Source: Candidatus Portiera sp. (lineage in GTDB: Bacteria > Pseudomonadota > Gammaproteobacteria > CBDBNL01 > JAAOII01). Taken from it: DNA of 15,176 bases. Where the stretch lies: contig JAAOII010000127.1 in assembly GCA_015163845.1 (NCBI GenBank), positions 1 through 15,176 of the forward strand, written 5' to 3'. Under the pieces are notes generated by a model. The model did not search any database. It was not told where the DNA came from and saw nothing but the letters and a program-made list of their open reading frames with translations. A program made the translations under genes and the position numbers. How positions within the stretch are numbered: the stretch's first letter is position 1; each line of letters opens with the position of its first letter. Of this stretch, positions 8,251 through 14,555 are shown piece by piece.

Positions 8251-8300
8251 AATAATAATTATTATTTTTTTAAGATTTTGTATATTTTATTAAAAATCTT
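8251..8300. repeat. AT-rich inverted repeats in tRNA spacer
   Basis: A perfect 16-base palindrome, AATAATAATTATTATT, lies at 8251-8266. Next to it, AAGATTTT at 8272-8279 pairs with AAAATCTT at 8293-8300 around a 13-base loop. Neither is followed by a T-run on the minus strand, so they are not clear terminators for the local transcription direction. Nothing coding is seen in the surrounding spacer at 8128-8343. Confidence 0.5.
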
Positions 8301-8311
8301 ATGCCTTATAA

Positions 8312-8333
8312 TCAAGAGTCAAGTAACTCTTGA
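8312..8333. repeat. 8-bp hairpin just after tRNA-Gly
   Basis: TCAAGAGT at 8312-8319 and ACTCTTGA at 8326-8333 form a perfect 8-bp stem with a 6-base loop, beginning 11 bases past the 3' end of tRNA-Gly in the transcript. It lacks a following T-run, so it is more likely a processing or stability element, or chance, than an intrinsic terminator. Confidence 0.5.
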
Positions 8334-8343
8334 GAAAGAAATA

Positions 8344-8414
8344 AGCGGGTAGCGGGAATCGAACCCGCATCCTAAGCTTGGAAGGCTGATGTTCTACCAT
8401 TATACCATACCCGC
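8344..8414 (-). tRNA. tRNA-Gly (anticodon TCC), two stem mismatches
   Basis: This 71-base minus-strand gene matches tRNA-Gly(TCC) closely. The acceptor is GCGGGTA with TACCCGC, the anticodon loop CTTCCAA, and the T-arm GCGGG with CCCGC around TTCGATT. Two stem positions do not pair. The D-stem GTAT against GAAC gives A12-A23 (plus a T-G pair), and the anticodon stem TCAGC against GCTTA gives C28-U42, where E. coli has GCTGA. The discriminator is T, and no CCA is encoded. The position equals glyT in the E. coli tufB operon. It is probably functional, but see the findings. Confidence 0.93.
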
Positions 8415-8485
8415 ACAATTCATTCTTAACTACCATTTATAGCTACCTAGGCATTCTATACGACATCTATGTAGCTCAATATATT

Positions 8486-8567
8486 TGGAGAGGGCAGGAT
8501 TCGAACCTGCGAAGTACGAGACGGCAGATTTACAGTCTGCTGGGTTTGACCGCTCCCCAACCTCTCC
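8486..8567 (-). tRNA. tRNA-Tyr (anticodon GTA)
   Basis: This is an 82-base minus-strand tRNA with the long variable arm typical of bacterial tRNA-Tyr. The acceptor is GGAGAGG with CCTCTCC, the anticodon stem GCAGA with TCTGC around CTGTAAA, the long variable arm about CGTCTCGTACTTC, and the T-arm GCAGG with CCTGC around TTCGAAT. The discriminator is A, and CCA is not encoded. It corresponds to tyrU and sits 18 bases from tRNA-Thr(TGT) in gene-edge terms after allowing for the short AT-rich spacer at 8568-8591. Confidence 0.97.
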
Positions 8568-8591
8568 TAATTATAAGTACAATTTCTTATA

Positions 8592-8664
<73 letters not shown>

Positions 8665-8666
8665 TT

Positions 8667-9308
8667 CTAAAATCTTATTTTAACACCAAAACCTAAGCTA
8701 TTTTCAAATTTAGCAATACTACTTGGAGTTTTTATCTTTAAATCTCTAAACGAAGCAGTTGAATATCTATAAGACACACTTCCTATGACTACAGGAGTAA
8801 ACATTACTTCATAAAAAATTCCTGTCTGTAGGACTTCGTCAATTTTATTGGTAGTTAATAAATTAGGGGCATAGTCAAGAGACCACAATAATATCGTTGG
8901 TATTCTTGTTTCAAATCTATAGCCCATGTCCAGGCCTGGCATAAGACCTAAACCAGAGTGTTTGACATTATCTCCTCCAGCTTTACCAAAATCAGCACTC
9001 AGTCCTAATACCCTAACTCCAGCAGAAAACAAAAAATTATAATCCTGAACTGAATCCAACGAAGAAAATACATCAAAGCTTATTAGCTGAATTCCTTTAT
9101 TATTAAAAAAATAGGTGCCGCCTAAGTCCACAGTACTAGCATGATTTCCACCAGACGACAAAGATATTTCTGTAGAGGAGAACTCTTTCTCGTCCAAGCT
9201 GTAGCCCAAGGTGAAATAAAACTTACCGGCAAAAGCAGCACTAGAAAACATTATAGCAAGCGTAAATATAATGAATCTCAGCAGAGATAGAGTGAAATTT
9301 GTTTGCAT
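8667..9308 (-). CDS. Predicted outer-membrane beta-barrel protein
   Basis: I do not recognise this 213-residue protein with confidence. An N-terminal signal peptide is clear: hydrophobic LLRFIIFTLAIMFSSAAFA, with likely cleavage after Ala27, before GKFYFTLGYS. The mature part alternates polar and hydrophobic residues in beta-strand fashion, and it ends in the aromatic signature GFGVKIRF expected by the BAM assembly machinery. The mid-protein segment SLDYAPNLL and the strand layout recall YfaZ-type small barrels, but only weakly. Three further positions hint at turns rich in Gly and Asn. The gene lies 41 bases after secF and 2 bases before a tRNA, with no visible terminator on either side. The ATG at 9308 is chosen because it directly precedes the signal peptide. 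The ribosome-binding site is poor. Confidence 0.78.
   Translation of the reverse strand: MQTNFTLSLLRFIIFTLAIMFSSAAFAGKFYFTLGYSLDEKEFSSTEISLSSGGNHASTVDLGGTYFFNNKGIQLISFDVFSSLDSVQDYNFLFSAGVRVLGLSADFGKAGGDNVKHSGLGLMPGLDMGYRFETRIPTILLWSLDYAPNLLTTNKIDEVLQTGIFYEVMFTPVVIGSVSYRYSTASFRDLKIKTPSSIAKFENSLGFGVKIRF
8677..8707 (-). promoter_or_regulatory. Possible tRNA operon promoter inside upstream gene
   Basis: Within the last codons of the outer-membrane protein gene the minus strand has TTGAAA (8707-8702), then 19 bases, then TAAAAT (8682-8677). Each is 5 of 6 to consensus. Transcription would begin about 6 bases before tRNA-Thr(TGT). The 19-base spacer is long and the region AT-rich, so this is a weak candidate. 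It is supported mainly by the lack of any intergenic space for a promoter. Confidence 0.27.
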
Positions 9309-9349
9309 AAATTTAATATCTTATATAGCATCCATGAGCTGGATATCTA

Positions 9350-10261
9350 TTACTTATAGCCCTCTTTTTCCAATCTTTGACTTATGTCACTAGATCTTTC
9401 CAATTTCAACATAATCAGTAGGTTTGAAGAAACATATATGGAAGAGTAGGTTCCCACTATGACCCCTAACATCAATGCCAGTGCAAAATAACGTATGCTA
9501 TCACCACTAAACAAAAATAGACAAACCAGCACAAAGAAAGTAGTCAATGAAGTAATCAAGGTGCGTCCAAAAACCTGACGTAAAGAAAGATTGATCACTT
9601 CTGTTAGTTTTTCTATATTAGTAGTTTGTAAGTTCTCGCGTATTCTATCTGAGACCACTATGGTATCATTGAGTGAATAGCCTATCACTGCCATTATAGC
9701 CGCCAAGACACTTAGATCAAATGGCACTTGAAACAAGGCAAAGAAACCTAATATTATTAATACATCATGCACTAAAGCGACAATTGCCCCCACAGCATAT
9801 TTAAGTTGAAAGCGGAATGATACATATATTAGGACCATTAGGATCGCCAACAACATCCCCAAGCCACCCTTCTCTTGTAACTCTTTACCAACTTGCGGTC
9901 CGATATATTCAGCAAGACGCAAGTCAACGTCTACTCCATCTTTACTAACTAAATCAAGCACTTGCTTGCTAACATCTTCTGGGGTGTTAAGACGTATTAA
10001 TATGGTGCTACTGTCTCCAAAATACTGCACCACAGCAGAAGAGAAACCACCATCGTCCAAGGACTCTCTTATTTCTTCAAGGTCAACTGACTCAGAATAG
10101 CCCAGCTCAACAACTGTGCCTCCAGTAAAATCAAGTCCCCAATTAATCCCACGTAATAATATAAAAGCAAGTGCTAAAACACACAGACCAAGTGAGGCGA
10201 TACGCGCCACGCCACCATAATCCATGAAATTGAATTTAGCGAAAGATTCTTTAATTGACAT
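9350..10261 (-). CDS. secF: Protein translocase subunit SecF
   Basis: SecF pairs with SecD in the inner membrane and uses the proton gradient to help complete protein export on the periplasmic side. The 303 residues compare with 323 in E. coli. The first membrane segment is at about residues 19-37, followed by the signature GLDFTGG at 42-48, a periplasmic domain to about 125, and five further membrane segments. The conserved VHD (Asp166) and IGYSLNDTIVVSDRIREN (193-210) are family hallmarks. The start ATG lies 14 bases after the secD stop. The C-terminal tail is short and charged. Confidence 0.98.
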   Translation of the reverse strand: MSIKESFAKFNFMDYGGVARIASLGLCVLALAFILLRGINWGLDFTGGTVVELGYSESVDLEEIRESLDDGGFSSAVVQYFGDSSTILIRLNTPEDVSKQVLDLVSKDGVDVDLRLAEYIGPQVGKELQEKGGLGMLLAILMVLIYVSFRFQLKYAVGAIVALVHDVLIILGFFALFQVPFDLSVLAAIMAVIGYSLNDTIVVSDRIRENLQTTNIEKLTEVINLSLRQVFGRTLITSLTTFFVLVCLFLFSGDSIRYFALALMLGVIVGTYSSIYVSSNLLIMLKLERSSDISQRLEKEGYK

Positions 10262-10275
10262 AAACTTGTATAGGG

Positions 10276-12222
10276 TTAGATATAGATCTTTTTCAGCAGT
10301 TTCTTAGCATATAGAAACTCTAAAATGCGCCGAGTAAATATTATGCTCGTAAACAAAGACGTCAATATACCTATTGATAAGGTTATGGCGAAGCCCTTGA
10401 TTGGGCCTGTACCCACAGAGAAAAGAATGATACCGACCAAAAGGGTAGTAATATTAGCATCAATAATTGATAACAACGCCCGATTATAACCAGCGTCTAT
10501 AGCCATTATTCCCGATAGCCCCTTACGCATCTCTTCCTTGATTCGCGAGAATATAAGTATGTTAGCATCAATCGCCATACCTATGGTCAAAACAATCCCA
10601 GCAATACCTGGTAGAGTTAGGACTGCAGACAACTGCGACATTATTGCTACAATCAATATCAAGTTAAACATCAAGCCCAAATTAGCAATTAAGCCAAACA
10701 CTCTATAGTAGAACAAAATAAACAATATCACGCACAAAGATCCCAAAATTAAAGAGAAAACACCCTTACGGATATTATCCTGTCCTAAACTGGCTCCGAT
10801 GGTCTTCTCCTCGACAAAATACATAGGAGCTGCCAAAGCACCTGCACGCAGCAGCAATGCCAACTCTGACGCTTCTGCTTGATCATAGAGGCCAGTAATA
10901 ACAAATCGGCTACCTAAAACATCGCGAATAGTTGGTATGCTAATAATTTGTTTTTTGGTCTCTGTCTCAAACTCTGTGCTACCGTCTGCTTCATTCTTGA
11001 CAAAATTCTTGACATTTGTCTCCACTAACAAGACCGCCATATTCTGCCCTACCGCCTCACGAGTAACTCGGTTCATATTACGCCCGCCTCTAGAGTCCAA
11101 AGTGATTGCGACTTGCGGTACACCAGTTTCATCAAATTGTGCTTGGGCGTTTATGACATTCTCACCGCCTACTATTATTTTTCTATCAAGGTATGCCCTT
11201 TCGCGTGGATTATCTCTAAAGGGGAAAGGCGTGCCAGCAGATGTACCAGAACGACTCGCTTCCATGCGGAACTCTAAATTTGCGGTTGAGCCGATAACTC
11301 TCTTAGCCGCTGCTGCATCAGATACTCCGGGCATCTCAACGATTATACGATTGCTCCCTTGACGTTGCACCAAAGGAGAAGTCACTCCTAACTCATTGAT
11401 CCTTTCTCTCAAGGTAGCCATATTCTGACTTATTGCAAAATCGCGAACCTGCTCAACAAATACTTCAGAGAAATAAAAGTTTACATAGTAGATCCCACCT
11501 TCCTCACGCGTCTTTGCTTGCATCTCATATTCCGAGAAAAGTTGAATTGCCTGGCTACGCACTGAGTCAGAAATAAACCCTATTCCAATAGCTGGATAAT
11601 CAACTCCATCAACTTTTTCCGTGACACCTGTTGAAAAATAAACACTGCGCAAGCGATTGCGCCCCAGTTCAACTTTGAACTCTCCCGCAGTAGCATCAAT
11701 TCTTTGTCGTATAGCTGCTAGAGTATCTACTTCCATCAAGAAATGCACCCCACCCTGTAAATCCAAACCTAGATTTAGTGCCACACCACCGGCTAAGCGG
11801 ATAAACTGGTTTGCAGTCCTAACTCGGTTATAAGACATTACATAGTCATCAGCATACTTCTCTTCCAACCAGTCGTTCAATAAAGCACGTGCTCTAGCAC
11901 GTTCATCTTGATCATAGAATCTAATTTCAAATACCCTTACATCACTGCCGCCAACTCTTAAACGCCCAGCATACTCATGGGTAACATTGTTCTGTGCCAA
12001 TAATTCACGAATACCATCACGAAAATCATTATCCAAAATAACCTGAGTTCTGGATGGAGATAAGTGCAAAGCATCCCGATCGGGATAAAGGTTTGGCCAA
12101 CTATAAAAAAGAGCCCAAATCAGAACTATTATGACTAGTCCATCCAACCATAAACGTCTTTTACGTTGAGTGGACTTATAGCGTCTTTGACCGAAGGCAT
12201 CGCCGAATAGATAACTTAACAC
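10276..12222 (-). CDS. secD: Protein translocase subunit SecD
   Basis: SecD is the larger partner of SecF in proton-driven export. The 648 residues compare with 615 in E. coli. The first membrane segment is at about residues 28-45, then comes the large periplasmic region with LGLDLQGGVHFLMEVD (151-166) and the head domain, and five C-terminal membrane segments follow. The segment GIAGIVLTIGMAIDANILIF contains Asp552, the equivalent of the functional E. coli Asp519. The only plausible start is GTG at 12222, because TAG occurs in frame 15 bases upstream. This gives about 20 extra basic cytoplasmic residues before the first membrane segment. A TTG at codon 26 would remove them but would start right at the membrane segment. 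Confidence 0.97.
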   Translation of the reverse strand: MLSYLFGDAFGQRRYKSTQRKRRLWLDGLVIIVLIWALFYSWPNLYPDRDALHLSPSRTQVILDNDFRDGIRELLAQNNVTHEYAGRLRVGGSDVRVFEIRFYDQDERARARALLNDWLEEKYADDYVMSYNRVRTANQFIRLAGGVALNLGLDLQGGVHFLMEVDTLAAIRQRIDATAGEFKVELGRNRLRSVYFSTGVTEKVDGVDYPAIGIGFISDSVRSQAIQLFSEYEMQAKTREEGGIYYVNFYFSEVFVEQVRDFAISQNMATLRERINELGVTSPLVQRQGSNRIIVEMPGVSDAAAAKRVIGSTANLEFRMEASRSGTSAGTPFPFRDNPRERAYLDRKIIVGGENVINAQAQFDETGVPQVAITLDSRGGRNMNRVTREAVGQNMAVLLVETNVKNFVKNEADGSTEFETETKKQIISIPTIRDVLGSRFVITGLYDQAEASELALLLRAGALAAPMYFVEEKTIGASLGQDNIRKGVFSLILGSLCVILFILFYYRVFGLIANLGLMFNLILIVAIMSQLSAVLTLPGIAGIVLTIGMAIDANILIFSRIKEEMRKGLSGIMAIDAGYNRALLSIIDANITTLLVGIILFSVGTGPIKGFAITLSIGILTSLFTSIIFTRRILEFLYAKKLLKKIYI

Positions 12223-12340
12223 CTTACGAGTAATCTAAGTAACTGCGACTTATTAATAAGAATTAGCACTGGTTTATCTTGCTGCTCTAGTTTATCTAGC
12301 TTCTGTAGTAGTTATCAATTTAGTATATATAAACTAAATT
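12223..12340. repeat. yajC-secD gap with two inverted repeats
   Basis: The 111-base gap holds a perfect 12-base palindrome, CTTATTAATAAG, at 12249-12260. A 7-bp stem, AATTTAG (12317-12323) with CTAAATT (12334-12340), overlaps the yajC stop codon. On the minus strand AGATAAAC occurs twice in the middle of the gap. None has a T-run after it, so no terminator is supported, and I see no promoter with both boxes. The gap is long for genes that are usually close together. Confidence 0.4.
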
Positions 12341-12663
12341 GTTTTGAGAGTCCCTTTCGGCAACACAGTGGCTATACTTGACTTCTGCACTTTGATCTTG
12401 GCATTGCGGTCTATTTCCAGCAAGGTAAAGTTTTCCCCCACATCAATTATCGTCCCAGCTATACCACCAGCAGTAACAATCTCATCGCCTTTTTTCAATT
12501 GTGACAACAATTCTTTATGTGCCTTAGTGCGTTTTGCCTGAGGGCGCCATAGAAAGAAATAAAATACTGCAGCAAATACTGCCAACAATATAAAAGGTTC
12601 AAAAGAACCTAAGAGCGAAGTTCCACCTGCCGCATAGGCAGGGGTTATTATCATATTCAACAT
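12334..12663 (-). CDS. yajC: Sec translocon accessory protein YajC
   Basis: YajC is a small inner-membrane protein that associates with SecD and SecF. With ATG at 12663 the protein has 109 residues (E. coli 110), beginning MLNMIITPAYAAGG. One membrane segment spans FEPFILLAVFAAVFYFFLW. It is followed by the family motif RPQAKRTKAHKELLSQLKKG, the beta domain DEIVTAGGIAGTI, and the ending VLPKGTLKTI. An upstream TTG at 12717 would add 18 hydrophobic residues. The ATG is preferred because of family length and an AGGT about 13 bases before it. It lies between tgt and secD as in E. coli. Confidence 0.95.
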   Translation of the reverse strand: MLNMIITPAYAAGGTSLLGSFEPFILLAVFAAVFYFFLWRPQAKRTKAHKELLSQLKKGDEIVTAGGIAGTIIDVGENFTLLEIDRNAKIKVQKSSIATVLPKGTLKTI

Positions 12664-12741
12664 GTTATTTAAAATACCTATAAAAAAATTAATAATTAAT
12701 AAAAATACTATTAGCAATATTTTACATAACTTTATGGCAAA

Positions 12742-13953
12742 TTAATTATTATTCTTAAGATATTTAGCATAAAAGTTATCAATGAACCGATTAAATCTAT
12801 TTTCTTCTATGGCAGAGCGCATATCACCCATCAATTTTTGATAATAAAAAATATTATGGGTGGCGGCAAGCTGAGGTCCACTCATCTCCGAACAACGAAA
12901 TAAATGATGTAGATATCCCAAAGAATAATTCTGACAGCAGTAACACTCGCAATCATCCTGTGGTGGATTCTGATTCTCGCGGTATTGGGCATTGCGGATC
13001 TTAATCACCCCATTAGCGGTAAATAGCTGACCATTACGAGCATTGCGTGTTGGCAAGACACAATCAAACATATCAAAACCGAGAGCCACCGCCTCAACCA
13101 AATCAGCTGGAGTGCCAACTCCCATAAGATAGCGTGCTTTATCTTGTGGGAGAATTTCATTCATATAGGCGGCGACTTCCAGCATCTTCTCTTGCGGCTC
13201 ACCCACTGCCAGCCCACCTACGGCATAGCCATCAAATTCCATCTCTATTAGTTGCTCAGCTGATGTTTTACGCAAGTCCTTATAAACTCCTCCCTGAACT
13301 ATGCCAAACATCTTTGGTTGAGTGGTCTGCTCATTAGCATGGCTTTTGTCCTGCGACTCTTGCAGTAGCCGCGTATGGGTTTCTTTACATCTTGCTGCCC
13401 AACGCAGAGATAGCTCCATGGACTTTTTAGCACTCGTATGAGTGGCAGGATATGCCAAACATTCATCAAAACACATTATTATATCTGCTCCTATGATGTG
13501 CTGGGCTTCTGTTGCCGACTCTGGCGAGAGGAATAACTTGTCCCCATCAATTGGCGAATTAAACTTGACCCCCTCCTCACTTAGTGAACGCATGTCACTT
13601 AAACTGAACACCTGATAACCACCAGAGTCCGTCAAGATGGCACCTTTCCAAGCAGATAAACCCAGGAACTTATGTAGCCCGCCATAACTACGCAATAAGT
13701 CCAACCCTGGTCGCAAGATCAAATGAAAGGTATTGCCCAGGATTATCTTAGCGTCTGCCGCCACAGCATCCCGCAACAGAGGCCCCTTGAGAGCACCTTG
13801 AGTTGCGATGGGCATGAATGCTGGGGTATCTATTTCAAGGGGCTTGTCTATATTAGTGGTATTATCGGCATTAGTGGTATTAGGGCTGGTGTGCTGCAGA
13901 GACAGCTTACCAAGTCGTGCACTAGAATCTCTACTCTTAAGCTGGTATATCAT
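12742..13953 (-). CDS. tgt: Queuine tRNA-ribosyltransferase (tRNA-guanine transglycosylase)
   Basis: Tgt exchanges guanine 34 of GUN-anticodon tRNAs (Tyr, His, Asn, Asp) for preQ1 in the queuosine pathway. The tRNA-Tyr(GTA) in this window is a substrate type. The 403 residues compare with 375 in E. coli. Catalytic Asp109 is in TDSGGYQVFS, the base-binding segment is GGLAVGEP, and the nucleophile Asp297 is in FDMFDCVLPTRNARNG. The zinc ligands are Cys335, Cys337, Cys340 and His366. The extra length comes from two polar insertions: about residues 24-37, which contain a tandem NTTNAD/NTTNID, and about 198-212. Both lie outside the catalytic motifs. In E. coli queA precedes tgt. Here an endonuclease gene does. 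Confidence 0.98.
   Translation of the reverse strand: MIYQLKSRDSSARLGKLSLQHTSPNTTNADNTTNIDKPLEIDTPAFMPIATQGALKGPLLRDAVAADAKIILGNTFHLILRPGLDLLRSYGGLHKFLGLSAWKGAILTDSGGYQVFSLSDMRSLSEEGVKFNSPIDGDKLFLSPESATEAQHIIGADIIMCFDECLAYPATHTSAKKSMELSLRWAARCKETHTRLLQESQDKSHANEQTTQPKMFGIVQGGVYKDLRKTSAEQLIEMEFDGYAVGGLAVGEPQEKMLEVAAYMNEILPQDKARYLMGVGTPADLVEAVALGFDMFDCVLPTRNARNGQLFTANGVIKIRNAQYRENQNPPQDDCECYCCQNYSLGYLHHLFRCSEMSGPQLAATHNIFYYQKLMGDMRSAIEENRFNRFIDNFYAKYLKNNN
13852..13887. repeat. Two 18-base tandem repeats in tgt
   Basis: On the plus strand, ATTAGTGGTATTATCGGC (13852-13869) is followed directly by ATTAGTGGTATTAGGGCT (13870-13887). The first 13 bases are identical. Because the unit is a multiple of three, the frame is kept and the minus strand encodes NTTNAD-like hexapeptides twice near residue 30 of Tgt. 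It looks like a small in-frame duplication in a tolerant surface region. Confidence 0.85.
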
Positions 13954-13983
13954 TGTGGTTTCTCTATATATCTATGCTTGGGT

Positions 13984-14005
13984 GGCATATATGCCTATTA
14001 TACCA
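13984..14005 (-). promoter_or_regulatory. Extended -10 promoter and palindrome ahead of tgt
   Basis: The minus strand reads TGGTATAAT (14005-13997), an extended -10 element with a perfect TATAAT, 43 bases before the tgt ATG. No good -35 box is seen, which is normal for extended -10 promoters. Immediately after it, at 13995-13984, is the perfect palindrome GGCATATATGCC, centred on the expected start site near 13990. This is a plausible operator or the base of a 5' hairpin. It would drive tgt, yajC, secD and secF. Confidence 0.6.
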
Positions 14006-14036
14006 TTAGATTAAGTAGCCCTCTAAGCTTAGGTTA

Positions 14037-14555
14037 TTAAGTAGTAGTGCAACCTATAGGTTTTTTCTTATGTATATCTTCGAAATGCTTTATAATCTTT
14101 TTCTCTGCAGTTTTAGCAGCTGGATAACTGTCTTGGAACTTTTCACCAAATATCTCATACTTAGGGTGCACTGGGAAAAAGGCATATACATTAACCTTGC
14201 GATTTATATTCAACAAACTTTGTAGAATGAAATAATTAGTAGTGGAATTAGTTCCTCTCTCGCGATACTTTCGTGTACCGCAATTATATGACCCAACTCT
14301 CTTCTTTATTGAAGTTATAGTATGCCCTATTTTAAAGATTTTTTTATTAAGCGCAAAGATATATACTAACCCTTTCTTTTTTATATCACCACCTTCAATC
14401 TCTTTTAGGTCTAATTTCTCTTTCTCTTTATTAGGTATCAGATTACATAGATGACTGAAATGCTTTTTATGACTAAATGAGCTATAGGATATTTCTTCCT
14501 TTAAGTCAGCAATAGATTTAAGTAGTTGGATGTTTTTATTTTTTCTCTTTGCCAT
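14037..14555 (-). CDS. GIY-YIG restriction endonuclease, Hpy188I-like
   Basis: This 172-residue protein strongly resembles, from memory, the 170-residue GIY-YIG restriction enzyme Hpy188I of Helicobacter pylori, which cuts TCN^GA. Shared features are the start MAKRK, the core GLVYIF, KIFKIGH, RVGSYNCG, STTNYFILQSLL, VYAFFP, and the tail KKPIGCT. The catalytic set is in place: Tyr65, Lys75, His78, Arg86 and Glu151. Each is two positions past Tyr63, Lys73, His76, Arg84 and Glu149 of Hpy188I. The N-terminal 60 residues, including a DLKEEI helix, match too, so it is full length. Its start overlaps the upstream methyltransferase frame by 20 bases, as expected for a linked R-M pair. Specificity for TCNGA is inferred. 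No transposase or integrase is visible nearby. Confidence 0.9.
   Translation of the reverse strand: MAKRKNKNIQLLKSIADLKEEISYSSFSHKKHFSHLCNLIPNKEKEKLDLKEIEGGDIKKKGLVYIFALNKKIFKIGHTITSIKKRVGSYNCGTRKYRERGTNSTTNYFILQSLLNINRKVNVYAFFPVHPKYEIFGEKFQDSYPAAKTAEKKIIKHFEDIHKKKPIGCTTT

Noticed and set aside
8128..8343. CRISPR or mobile-element remnant in the hairpin-rich spacer
   Set aside because: The repeats are short, dissimilar and AT-rich, with no regular spacing, no terminal repeats and no coding trace.
14023..14032. Palindrome CTAAGCTTAG after the endonuclease stop as a terminator
   Set aside because: The stem is only five base pairs with no loop, and no T-run follows on the minus strand.
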